Source: Liolophura sinensis (taxonomy: Eukaryota; Mollusca; Polyplacophora; Chitonida; Chitonidae). Taken from it: a stretch of 64,000 nucleotides of DNA. The DNA is taken from positions 4,625,001 through 4,689,000 of the forward strand of contig NC_088299.1 of assembly GCF_032854445.1 (NCBI RefSeq). Reading direction: 5' to 3'. The number at the start of each line of letters is the position of its first letter. The stretch's first letter is position 1. The notes below the pieces were generated by a model. The model searched no databases and was not told the DNA's origin. It was given only the letters and a program-made list of their open reading frames with translations. The position numbers were made by a program, and so were the translations under genes. Below, in pieces: positions 38,601-49,230 of this stretch.

Positions 38601-40409
38601 AGCCCACACAGACAACATTTGTTGTTGAAAATCAGATTTTCAGATGATCAAATGATCCAGAATATCACTTACCCGCACAGAAGCAACATTTGTTGTCCAT
38701 TTTTGAAGATTCCAGTGGCCAAAGATGGTCACTTGATATGTTCAAGGTCATATAACCCCAAAAGTTATTTCACAGCTTTCATTTTGTATGTATACTCACA
38801 TGACATTTCCACAGACGCTTACTGGTTGATGTACACAACAACAATCTCACAAGATCCAGACTGCCCACAGACGAGAGAAATGTTGTGGCCTGCTCATTTG
38901 TTTCTGGATTTTTTGTTGGCCAAACTTAAACAGACTGAATCTTTTGATCAAGTGTTCCAAACTCAGGAATTCTTGCAACCAAGTAAATTTCGAGGATTTT
39001 TAGTTATCTGGGTCAAGAAATCTCATTTTCGACAACAAATGTTGCCTGTGCGCTGGGCTTTCGGCCCCATGGACAGTGTGTACAGTGAAATCTACAAATT
39101 CCCTCTCCTTGAAATACTAGGTTTGAGCCTGCACCAATTGTGGTCCAGCGATTGAAGAGGAAGTAATTTTATTAGCTGTCATGGGTTAATTTCCCCCAGA
39201 CTCTGCCCGATTTCCTCCCACCATAATGCTCGCCGCCATCACATAAGAGAAATATTTTTGAGAACGGCGTAAAACACCATACAAATAAATAAATAGCCAA
39301 GGATCTCATATGTGATGTTTTAATATGGGGTTAGATGTAGATCACAGACAAGGAGTCATCCAGGTTAACATAGTGGTATTTAATAACAGTTTAGTGCATA
39401 GAAACTTTGCGCCACAAAAACCCGCGCAAAATGAACCAATACATTCCTTTATTGGGCAAAACTCCAATAAATTATGTTCACAAAGACATTCTCTGTTCCT
39501 CTACCAATTTTTGATAAATTCCGTCACCTATAAGGCCGGTAAATCCAAGATAATTCACAGTTTTGCCCTGTCGCGCATGATTGGTTGACCTTTCACCACG
39601 TCTCTATGTTTAGATCAGCTGGCTGTCAATTCTGACAGACAGAAAGCCATGTTACTGTGGAGGTGCAGATTTGCAATAGACTGAAGGCTATGGAGCAGAA
39701 TAACAGAGCACACAATTTGTATGAAAGTCAAATTATTTATTTATTTATTTGATTGGTATTTTATGCCATGTCAAGAATATTTCACTTATATGACAGCAGT
39801 CAGCATTATGGTGGGAGGAAACCGGGCACAGCCCGGGGAAAACCCACAACCATCCGCAGGTTGCTGGCAGACCTTCCCATGAACGGCTGGAGAGGAAGCC
39901 AGCATGAGCTGGACTTGAACTCACAGCCACCGCATTGGTTAGAGACTTCTGGGTCATTACGCTGCGCTAGCGCACTAACCGACTGAGCCACAGAGGCCCC
40001 CGAAATGTCAAATTAAGTTTACAGTAAAAAAGCGGGTTGTCTTCAGCAACCGTTCAATTCTAATTTACCCAAGTTATCCTGCCAGGTCCTGGAGATCTGG
40101 AAACTATGAGGGTTTTAAAACCATTATCACGTAACAGCCGCACCAGGTGACTGCCAACAAAACCACTGCCCCCTCCTGTCAACCAGAAACAATCATTTAT
40201 AAATATTATTTAGTTGATTACTGTTCAATGCCACTGGGGCCAAAAAAAGTTCAATTTTTATAACCAGGCATACCAACAGTAAAGAATGTAAAAATGCAAG
40301 CTATGGCCCGTTAAAACCACAAACTGTATATTTCTTTCAATAAAAAAGAAAGAAAATAGAGAGCAAAAATAAAAAGGAGAGAATTATACTTACCAATAAC
40401 AACTGTCAT
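35667..40409 (-). CDS. SDR39U1: SDR39U1-type epimerase family protein, complete, six exons
   Basis: Atypical short-chain dehydrogenase/reductase related to bacterial YfcH. The substrate is not established and I do not infer one. Exons in transcript order: 40409-40394, 40175-40069, 38092-38007, 37549-37428, 36528-36379, 36106-35667. All junctions are GT-AG with matching phases, totalling 921 nt and 306 residues, close to the ~290-320 usual for the family. The ATG at 40409 gives MTVVIGGGSGFVGSHL, with the nucleotide-binding GxxGxxG at residues 7-13 immediately after the start, as expected. Other family marks are SPGPGRITW (end of exon 2), AGEQFLNPLRRW across the exon 3-4 junction, and SGVVLGR across the exon 5-6 junction. 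LGLGGRIGSGQQWFPWIHV and NGVAPQTATN also fit. The C-terminal block EGQKVIPKRTLELGYKF is typical of the DUF1731 end. Frames are intact. Introns hold reversed and forward SINEs. Confidence 0.96.
36233..36350 (+). repeat. Dispersed repeat pair, copy 2
   Basis: Matches 28410-28680 in AATAACAGGGAAA and in AAAGTACTGCATATACTGAG. It lies in the intron between the last two exons of the SDR39U1 gene. Confidence 0.5.
36773..36840 (-). repeat. SINE 3' fragment
   Basis: Reverse-oriented TATTTATTTATTTGATTGG, TTTTACACCGTACTCAAG, and TTTCACTTATACGACGG. Only the last ~65 bases of the SINE remain. Confidence 0.88.
36890..36950 (+). repeat. 22-bp tandem repeat (~3 copies)
   Basis: CATTTGTAACAAGAGAGAAA repeats at about 22-bp spacing within an SDR39U1 intron. 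Confidence 0.85.
37775..37960 (-). repeat. Diverged SINE, reversed
   Basis: Shows GCGTTATGGTGGGAGGAAGC, CCCACGACCATCC, GGCAGACCTTCCCATGAACG and AGCTGGATTTGAACTAC in the order of a reversed main SINE. The tail and head are degraded. Intron of SDR39U1. Confidence 0.75.
39178..39296 (+). repeat. Headless SINE copy
   Basis: Starts at TCATGGGTTAATTTCCCCCA and continues to GCGTAAAACACCATACAAAT plus an AAATAAATAG tail. It lies in an SDR39U1 intron. Confidence 0.85.
39736..40006 (-). repeat. Main SINE, full length, reversed, with target-site duplication
   Basis: From the TTTATTTATTTGATTGG tail to CCGACTGAGCCACAGAGGCC at the head. GTCAAATTA flanks it at 39727-39735 and 40007-40015. It lies in an SDR39U1 intron, antisense to the repeat set in AP1G1 but in the same sense as SDR39U1 transcription. 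Confidence 0.9.
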
Positions 40410-40463
40410 GGTAGAGACGGCTTGTTCACTGCTGAAGAATTAACGTCTGTCTTCAAACTACCT

Positions 40464-40472
40464 TTATATATA
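40464..40472 (-). promoter_or_regulatory. TATA-box candidate for SDR39U1
   Basis: On the minus strand the sequence reads TATATATAAAGG about 55-63 bases upstream of the ATG at 40409. This would place a start site near 40435-40440 and give a very short 5'UTR. Judged by motif and position only. Confidence 0.35.
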
Positions 40473-40631
40473 AATATAAAGATGATATTAAGTTGAATGT
40501 AGGCCTACAACGAAATTATTAGTGACTATCTAGACCAGGTAGTACAACTAACGGTCATTACGGTTATTTATTGGTTTTGAAAGGCAAAATATATTTACAA
40601 GGATCAATCTGTATTATTATTATTAATACAC

Positions 40632-40760
40632 ATCTACTTATCTATTTATCTGACTGGTATTTCACTTCGTACGCAAGAATATTTCACTTACACAACGACG
40701 ATCAGCATTATGGCGCGAGGAAACCGGAAAGAGCCCGAAGGAAACCCACAACGTAAGCTC
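40632..40760 (-). repeat. Diverged SINE 3' half, reversed
   Basis: Shows CTATTTATCTGACTGGTATT, ACGCAAGAATATTTCACTTA and CAGCATTATGGCGCGAGG, ending at CCCGAAGGAAACCCACAAC. Confidence 0.85.
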
Positions 40761-40769
40761 AGACGAATT

Positions 40770-42931
40770 TAAGTTCATGGTACCAACTAGTAACTCGCTA
40801 CGTTTATGCAGCTACCAAACATACTGTCCACATCAAATGGCAACTGTAATGCCTTACAAGCAGGAGTCATCGCATATATCTATATCATAAATATTTCAGT
40901 TTACAAATAGCTCATGTACTCTGCAGACCCAACAGTTTGATGACATAACATGCACATTGCTAGAGTGCCGAATACCAGGAGAGTGACCTTACACAATACG
41001 CGTAAACGGAGTTAGCAGAAATCTCTTCCAACCTGGCCCATTTAGGTATACTGCACTCGTGGTTCTTCAATTTAAGAAGCCTTACGAATGACTTACCACT
41101 GCACGTCAAAAGTTCTTTTGGCTCAGTGGAAAAAAGCCACTTGCTCAATGTGTCCGTTGAAGACGTCTACTGGAAGCTTGCTATCGCCCATTGAGCAAGG
41201 GCAAGTCAATCTGCGCAAGGACTAAATTATCCCCCTTGATTCTGTTCAGCGCGGCAAGGTGCATATCAATCGCATATGTATACACATTTAGATTTTATTG
41301 AACGCGGTCAACCAATGGAAGCAGTGTTTTTCCAATCCTCAGACCTCACCCACCCGATAGCACATGTTAAACAACCTTCCCTTATTTCAATGTTACATTT
41401 TGTTTCATGGCATATATTTTGCGTGACTATATGAGCTTAATTAACTACAGGTACTGTAGGCGGTGCATACAGAGATGCGAGTTTGAACCCGGCCTTGAAC
41501 CCAATCTTGTTGTGGTACATATATACACATATTTAAATTTATGTAAATTTTAACCATTTCAAACTGTTGTGAAACAACTGGCTTGATATGACTCCTTATT
41601 TAGTTCTTTTTGAATATTTTAATGCTTTAAATATTACATAGTAAATCATTTTGTTAATATTTTTCATATATTTTTAGTATTTGTGTCTTATTAATCCTAT
41701 ATCGCTCCATATAGTCTTATCATTTCTTATCGCTCCATTGCTAGCAACGCTCCATCACTGGCATCGCTCCATCGCATCGTCTGATGGGCGATCCTATCAT
41801 CAATTGTCATCAATTGAATACCGTATTGTACTGAAGGCTGAGCAAACCCCAAATAATGCCAGACTTTTAAAAAAAATTGTCTTAATGTATTGACATCTTA
41901 ACATACATTGCTTTTGCAAAACTTTTGCCGGCATTTTCATTCATTTGATTGTTGATTAACGCCATACTGGAGAATTTTTGTATTTATACCAATTGGCCTC
42001 AGGCCCCCATTAATTTTCCACAAGCCATTATGTTAACGTCTAGCGCTATAGCTCAGTCCCAAACATTCCGTGGCCAATAAGCTTTGGTGCATACCTGGCC
42101 CAGCCTGTGAGAAACAAGCCATAAAAATCTTGACATAGGTTGACCGTCAAAATCTGGGCCTTTCCATGCCAGCAGCTGGGAGACGTGCCTTGCAACACCA
42201 AGGGGACGTCACTCGCAGCCTCATCACTACCTCACACCTTGTGTCCTCTCGCCCAGAATTTCAACTTTCATCAATAAAGCTTAAACCTCCTCAAAGTTTA
42301 GACAGTTTCCAGCATTTTAATACCAAGCATGCACCTGTACAACAAAAATGACCTCCTGGGAGCAAATAAAAAAAGACTTTATACTCTAAAATACACAGAA
42401 TTACATTCGTTTTTACTTCCGAAAAACGGAAGTTGTAACGGGGGTCTGTGTCCTTTTGGATAGAGGAAATCGGGGTGTCCGAAGAACAATCTCACGTGAC
42501 CTACAAATGTACCCACCACATTGGTGGAGGTGGCGTATTGTCACTAATGCTCTCGTGCACAAGCAATTTGTGAAATCGTGGGGAGACTGACTTAAGATCT
42601 AAGGGCCAGTTGTTGAAAAGTGTATTATAGTTAAGCCAGGTTTAAATCTTGATACCAGTCTCATCCAATACAAAATAAATGACACTTTAGTCTGAACTGT
42701 AAACTTAATACCTGCTTAAGTCCTGTAATACACTTTTGAACATCTGGGTCCAGGCTAAGTACCATTTTTTTCACACTTTATCTATTCACATTATCAGTTT
42801 AAAGGGATATGAATGTGCTTTTAATATGGACTTGATAAACGATCATAATCATACGAAGATATCACCTGAGTTTAGTAGCATAAAAGAGAGGCATTTCATT
42901 ACCGGCCGGTTGCTTTGTTTTTATTATTTTC

Positions 42932-43014
<83 letters not shown>

Positions 43015-43680
43015 TTTATTTTTTTTGGTGGGGGGGGGGGGTTAAACACACAAGACATATCCTTTAAAGGAGCTCATGCAAGACATATAATAACAGCAAT
43101 TCAGCATTTCACTGGTTTACTAGAAGAACTCTGGTTATGTAGGCTCATTATATAGGTTAAGGAAACTCCTAAATCAACCAGTTATACAGTAACCACTCCT
43201 GTACAATGGAATTTCTTCCATGCGACCGTCGTCGAACATGTACCATACTGTGTTTTGCAGTATACACACAAGAAGGCTTTCAAATCCATTAGAACCTGTT
43301 GTGAACAATCTCTTTGAAGAACAAGGACGTGCAAGGACGTAACAAAAGCCAAGATGGACTATGGAGATGTTCACGAGACAGGAATTTACGAACAAAAAAT
43401 TCAGAGCATGGGGTCCCATAGGAATATTTAGCCCTGCCTCCTGGCGACCCCCCACCCCCACCCGCACTGTATAAATAGAATATTTATTTACTAAATTTCT
43501 TGTTACAGGCTTACAGCAAAAGTAGTAGACGATTCAGTAAGAGTTATCATATCATATCTAAGATGGCTTTTGCCAACCTTATATAAAGATTTTGGAATTC
43601 TGGGTCGGTTGGTTAAAAGTGCATGAACAGTTAAGCCCAGCATAAATATTAATAACAGTACTGCTCAAACTACAAAACAG
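40770..43680. other. Intergenic stretch between SDR39U1 and the beta-lactamase-like gene
   Basis: No recognisable exon on either strand. It contains a short reversed SINE-like tail at about 41936-41980 (CATTTGATTGTTGATTAACG), a long TA microsatellite and a G run. The rest is unremarkable AT-rich sequence. Confidence 0.6.
42934..43041. repeat. TA microsatellite followed by poly-T and poly-G
   Basis: About 37-39 uninterrupted TA dinucleotides (to about 43011), then TTAGTTTATTTTTTTTGG and a run of about 13 G. The forward frame across it encodes only an Ile-Tyr run and is not a gene. Confidence 0.95.
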
Positions 43681-43689
43681 ACAACACTT

Positions 43690-43862
43690 TTGATTTATTT
43701 ATTTATTTGATTTGTGTTTTACGCCGTACTCCAGAATATTTCACTTATACGACGGCGGCCAGCATTATGGTGGGAGGAATCCAGGCAGAGCCCGGGGGAA
43801 ACCCACGACCATCCGCAGGTTGCTGCAGACCTTCCCACGTACGATTGGAGAGCAAGCCAGAC
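43690..43862 (-). repeat. Main SINE, reversed, ending close to the assembly gap
   Basis: TTTATTTATTTATTTGATTT, TTACGCCGTACTCCAGAATA, CAGCATTATGGTGGGAGGAA and CCATCCGCAGGTTGCTG in reversed order, then about 30 unmatched bases before the gap at 43893. Repeats such as this may be the reason for the gap. Confidence 0.88.
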
Positions 43863-43892
43863 ATGTATATTTGGTCGCGATGTACTGCTTGC

Positions 43893-44092
43893 NNNNNNNN
43901 NNNNNNNNNNNNNNNNNNNNNNNNNNNNNNNNNNNNNNNNNNNNNNNNNNNNNNNNNNNNNNNNNNNNNNNNNNNNNNNNNNNNNNNNNNNNNNNNNNNN
44001 NNNNNNNNNNNNNNNNNNNNNNNNNNNNNNNNNNNNNNNNNNNNNNNNNNNNNNNNNNNNNNNNNNNNNNNNNNNNNNNNNNNNNNNNNNNN
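43893..44092. other. Assembly gap of 200 N
   Basis: Exactly 200 undetermined bases, probably a fixed-size placeholder rather than a measured length. Sequence on either side should be treated as contig-end quality. Confidence 0.99.
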
Positions 44093-44279
44093 GGACTCTG
44101 AGGGGAAGCATGTAAAAAACTTTTTTCAGAATGTATGAAACCTTTTAATAAGGAGGAATTGGGTTAAACACTGTGATGCAGGCTGTAAAAACTAATGTAG
44201 ACACTAATAATGCATGAGTCCGGTGCAATATTTTTCAAATGACTGTTTCTGAAAATATGCATAAGTGTTGATCATCGCT

Positions 44280-46274
44280 TCAGAGTTCAACAAAATAGAC
44301 CGAATAGCGCGCTTGTTTCTCTCGGGTAGGAATTCTAACGATAATTTGGGGAGTCAACCCTTTGTGGTCAAATCCAGCACTTTTTTGTGGAGATGTCGCT
44401 CTGACAGATCGGCGTGGAACACCCACGGTTTCATGGGTGACGAATGCCTGAAAACTGCCGAGAAGCTAGGTTTGTCATGGTGGGAAGTGGCATCCAAATA
44501 AACCAACCCTCTGCTCGACTCTGCATTAGTTTTCACTAGGTCTTCCAGTTCCGGCAGTTTGACACCGATGTAGCTCTTGAAATTCTTCTCCGTTTTTCTT
44601 TTCGATTATGTAATTTACGTGGTACCCTTGATATGACGTCACACTCTGCACCTTGGGCATGAACCCGGTGTGGATCAGCTTATCATAGACCTTCTGATAC
44701 TGTTTATGGTCAACCCGAAGCCCATCTTCCAGTCCTGTTTCCCCGGGAGCGATTCGAAAATACAGCGTATCTTTCGCCAGAGTCGTGCGAGCGGCTGATG
44801 TAGCTTTGTAGATGAGTTAATTTATAGCCAAAACTTTTCAGTTTCTTTCTGTGGCGTTCCACTCCTTCCTTGGTTAATCCGCTTTCAAAGGTGTAGTCCA
44901 GTTCCGAATGGCTTTCAACGCGTGACGTCATCACCGTGAAGTGCGTACCTCCTTGCGAGGAGTGAGCAGAGAGCCACGTGATTTTCTGCTTCTGGAATTT
45001 GGCAGCGTTGACGAAAGCGTTCAGATGGTGTTCTCCCAGCTTCAGTTTAATAAGCGGGAACTTGGAGTGAGAATCGTATCTAAAGTCGGTCAAATCACTG
45101 ATAAAAAGGTCCTCGGTTGGCCAGTTTTTGACAGATTTGAAAAGTTTCCTAGACTCGTGGCGAAGCTCTGCATGCCGTTTTTCCCTCCAGAAGAAGCACC
45201 CACGAAACTTGACCTCTGCGTTCTCCTCGTCTGAATCCGGAATGGTGGATAATCATATCGTCCGTGTGGTGATCTCCGTTTACCCACAATTCCCCTGTGC
45301 TCTTCACGACAAGTCCCGCGCCGTACCACGTGTCGCTGTGTTGTACCAGAGCAATGCTCGGCAATTTTCGTCATCCTCTTCATACTGCGTGAAGTCAACA
45401 GTTTGAATGTCCCCGACCCATCCAGGCATCGCATAAAACGCATGATATCAAAGACGTTGGAGTGCCAACCGAGTGCTGAATCGATGACAAACGGGCCTAA
45501 TGACTGGTATAATCCTGGTGAATGCTTTGGCTTTTTACTTAAGAGAGACGCCACCTCATTAGCTGTCAGAACTTTCTTGTCGGAAACTCGCTTTCCAAGA
45601 CGGGTATGCCACATTCCACACGTATTGAGGATGGCCTTCTTTACGTAAGTCTCATAACTATTGCCAGACACCTCCACAATGACTCTACCCAAGATACTGT
45701 AGTCGATATTAGAATACACACTTTTTGTTCCTGGACTGAAGTCTAGTTTTCGTCCCAGCATGAATCTGATGATGTGATAGGGCGTAGCAGCGCCTGCCTC
45801 ACTGGCAATATTTGGCACATCGTTACCCTTTGACACATAGAACTGATTCAACAGAGGGTCAAACATTGGCGCCTTCGTAGCATCCCAGCCGGACGTATGA
45901 CGCAACAAATGCTCCACAGTGATGTCGCAAAACCCGTCGGTCGGCCATGTGAGTGGTGTTCCATGGTTTCAGCTCATGCAAGATACCTTGGGTACAGAAA
46001 ACGGTCTGCTCTAAGTCAAGTTTTCCCGCCTCTACCAGACGCAATATGGCGGCGGCCGTTAGGGTTTTTGAAAAACTTGACGATGGAGAAACGGACAACG
46101 GACTTCCCAATGTGGATTCTTCTTCCAGGGAAAAACCTTTCGCATGAACTAATTTCCCGCCAATCATAACGCCAATGGACCCAGCCTTGTAGTTATACTT
46201 CTCCAAGAAGGCCAAAAATCCATTATCAAAGGTTGTTATGTTTCCATCATTCTTTTCACCGGAAGATAACAAGC
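44280..46274 (-). pseudogene. Serine beta-lactamase/penicillin-binding-like protein, large exon with six frame changes
   Basis: Exon 2 of a secreted class-C-beta-lactamase-fold protein. After the acceptor at 46275-46277, similarity to the family is continuous, but the reading frame changes near 45930, 45375, 45235, 44805, 44597 and 44360. Five behave as one extra base and the last as one missing base, and most fall in short homopolymers. Visible motifs: SxxK as SFSK at residues 91-94 (46077 downward), then EHLLRHTSGWD, the YxN motif as YSN (45716-45708), and a possible third motif HSG near 45245. The C-terminal part (about 45060 to 44280) holds five diverged ~40-45-residue repeats and ends RYSVYFVEL, then a stop. 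Undisrupted length would be about 687 residues. Either a young pseudogene or faulty consensus beside the gap. Both explanations remain open. Confidence 0.85.
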
Positions 46275-46929
46275 CTGTAAAGAAAGAAAAAAAATAGTTC
46301 ATAAACCAAATTATTTGATATAAATAATAGTAATCATCAGTTAACTGCATATAATACTGGTGCATCAATAGCTACAAATATTATCACCCTTGAACCACTC
46401 TATCAAACACAACAAATATTACTGTAATATACATGTATGTGTAATCACGCTTGCTGAAGGTTGTGCCTTAAAAGATCGATTAACATGAACTCTAAAACGA
46501 AGATTGTGATATTATGGGAAAGTTATGACCCCCTCTCCCCCCCCCCCCCCAAAAAAATGAAATTTCGTTCTTGGGGCATATTTTTATACATGTATGTACA
46601 TTTTCCGTCCATGTTCAGAAGATTTCAGAAAAGATGGCAGAGAAGGCTGGGAATGAAAAGAAATAAAAACTGTATTAACTGCATTCACACAATGCGCCAC
46701 TTTCTGAGTCAAACTTTAAAGCCTCCTCACAATGCTTAATTTGTTTCCACTAAAAGTTGAAAAGTTTATTTTCAGACAACATTTATGAAGTGGTCAAACA
46801 AAAACACAGATAAAAGCTATCTTGCTTTTGTTGGTGTTGCCACTATACTGAACAACGTTTTTGCCTAGCTTTGTTTTTCCTGTGGTATTAATTCGGTTTT
46901 AATTTAGGACATATCTCCTTATATCACCA

Positions 46930-47440
46930 GTCTCAGTAACACTGCTGGAAAATGCCACAATCGAGAACACCGTGCAAACAAAGAGCCATACAAAGTTACG
47001 GACAATTACCAGACAGTACCAGCGAAGACAATATACTGCTGAAAAATGCCGTATCGAGCACACTGTGCAGACAACCTAAAACCTTATAACGCTACGGACA
47101 ATTACCAGACAGTCCAAGCGAAGACAATATATTGCTGGAAAATGCCATATCGAGTACACCGTGCAGGCAACCTAGAGCCATACAACCTACATACAATTAC
47201 AAGACAGTCCCAGTGAAGACAATATATTGCTGGAAAATGCCATAGGGCCTATAGAGTACACCATGCAGGCAACCTAGAGCCACAAAACCCTACGTACAAT
47301 TACCAGACAGTCCCAGTGAAGACAATATGTTGCTGGAAAATGCCATATCGAGCGCACCGTGCAGACAAACCAGAGCCATGTAACGCTGTGGACAATTACC
47401 GAGCAGTTCCAGTAAGGGCAATATATTGCTGGAAAACGCC
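46930..47440. repeat. ~96-bp tandem repeat, about five to six units
   Basis: The phrase T(T/C)GCTGGAAAATGCC recurs at 46942, 47036, 47132, 47227, 47330 and 47426 (spacings 94, 96, 95, 103, 96). It is accompanied by GACAATTACCAGACAGT and CACCGTGCA-type phrases. Units are diverged by substitutions and small indels. Confidence 0.9.
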
Positions 47441-48851
47441 AGCAATCGTTCGGTCAGCGAAGTGTGGTGTTCATGTATGTAGATTGGAGAAAATGTGACA
47501 ATATACGGATGATAGAGGACACAAAGGCATCTCCTCTGCTGAAGGTTAATTGTATGCAAACATCTTAAGATGAGGCTGCACTACACGTTGTACATGTTGT
47601 GTACTCTCTAAAAAGAAATGTGTACAAAAATACACAATATGTGTATCCCAGGCACATACAAATTGCAACCTGTATACATCATTCTAATGTACGTACACTT
47701 ATAATGTGTAGGGGACTACCTGTGATACACATCGCGAGCTACATAAACACGTGTATGAAACGGTGCATGTTTCCTTTTGAGAGTATTTTTATACTAAAAA
47801 AAAGATGCAACGCTAAAATCTTTTTTTTTTTCTTTTTTTGTCTTTTCGTGTTTATAACTCTAATATTATCAGGATGTCTCATCCGTGCACATTTTATAAA
47901 ACGTATATGTAACGATGCAGACGGGCTGTATTGACGTTTAGGCATTCCGAAAGCAAATTAGGAAGGCGACGCGGTGGTGCGACAATGCGCCATTCCCATT
48001 TGACTGCCCATACTTGCGGGGCTGAGCAAAAATTTTGATGCTCAGCCAAAAATATCAGTATGTAACGACGTGGATCTTTTAGTTGGCGATTGTCAAAAGG
48101 ATGACGGACACATTTGTAGCGGAGCGTAAACTTGAAAACTTTCCAGAATACACACTTATTCGAGGCAGCATATCGAGGCTGAATACGATTTAACACCATC
48201 ATAATAACTGGTAATCGTAGCGAAAAAAAAAAGTTTCACAGAAAGTTATACTTGTGCGCCATTTGAAGCAAGGTGAATACAGCACATGTATATTTCCTAG
48301 AAATCAGCTTATAACCGGTTTCACTACATCAACAAAGAGAGGTTCCAACATAAGGGTACAAGCTCGAAAGCCTATACATGCCTAACACAGACCGAGGCCT
48401 TATAACCCACGGGTGTGTTGCGTTAAAGGTTTAAGGTTTCGAGGTTATCTTTACATGGTAAATATCAGGGGAAGTGTGAAGTCACGTAAGTTAAAGCTCA
48501 CGGAGCGCTGCTTGCATGGCTTTCATGACCAGCACTGAGGAAGGTAGACATTAGTGTTGGAATTGTGAAGATGAAAGTGCCACAAAACTTATGCTGTCGG
48601 GTTCAACGTGTTGTATAGTTTTGTACAGTTTACCTGCAAGGGCTTGCTTTTTGAAAGTAATAAAGTTGTCTATTGAAATTATTAAAGTTGTCTTTTGAAA
48701 GCACTGGTAGACAAAAATGTTGAATTTTTATCAACGGTTCTTTTTTGACTTATTAATGAAGCATGGTCCGCGTGTGTGCACAAAATGGAATGCTACACAC
48801 CCTCGGATGTACGGGGTGTACACGACTAATTTCAGGGAGCAATGTTAATTT

Positions 48852-48912
48852 AGTTATTTAGACTGGCGTTTCTTGACGCAGCACTCAAGAACACTGCACT
48901 TATACGATAGCC
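48852..48912 (-). repeat. SINE 3' tail fragment, reversed
   Basis: GACTGGCGTTTCTTGACGCA, then CACTCAAGAACACTGCACTT and ATACGATAGCCGG resemble the last ~60 bases of the main SINE. It directly abuts the reversed second-family SINE. Confidence 0.7.
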
Positions 48913-49230
48913 GGAAAGGAGTGAGTTTGTGCTTGGGGTTTAAGGTCGTATTTAACAATTTTATCAGTTTCGTCATATGACGACGAAGGAATCCTTACAG
49001 AGCATGTAATGTGCCTCCTTGTTGCACGACAGATTTCCACCGCTCTTTTATCTAGTGCTGCTTCACTGAGACGACCTACCGGAGGCAAGTAAGCCGCCCT
49101 GCCTGAGCCATCATACTTATACGGGTCAACCAGTTGTTGACACCAAGCCAGGAAGTTACAACTTCCTCTTTTAAAGTCTTAGGTGTGATCGACCCAGGAT
49201 TGACCCTGGATCCACCGCTCGGCCGGAAAG
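48910..49230 (-). repeat. Second tRNA-like SINE family, copy 2 (reversed)
   Basis: Reverse complement of the family at 8942-9300. Shared pieces include GTGCTTGGGGTTTAAGGTCG, ACATGTGCCTCCTTGTTGC-like and CTTTTATCTAGTGCTGCTTC blocks. The tRNA-like end (GATTGACCCTGGATCCACCG) lies at about 49198-49220. Confidence 0.78.

Noticed and set aside
37939-39155. Frames of 80-190 codons in SDR39U1 introns (for example 38583-39155 plus)
   Set aside because: No recognisable domain, they overlap introns of a well-supported gene, and composition is like neighbouring non-coding DNA.
42736-43014. Frame ending in an Ile-Tyr run
   Set aside because: The run is a TA microsatellite; the rest has no protein features.
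43707-44138. Frames spanning the N block
   Set aside because: They only read through undetermined bases and SINE sequence.
44941-45406. Plus-strand frames opposite the beta-lactamase-like exon
   Set aside because: Shadow frames with no family resemblance, while the minus strand shows clear motifs.
44280-46274. Programmed ribosomal frameshifting
   Set aside because: Six sites without a shared slippery heptamer or downstream structure, and a mixture of +1 and -1, do not fit any known programmed mechanism.
48900-49088. Similar peptide frames at 9053-9250 and 48900-49088
   Set aside because: Both lie within the second SINE family and are explained by it.
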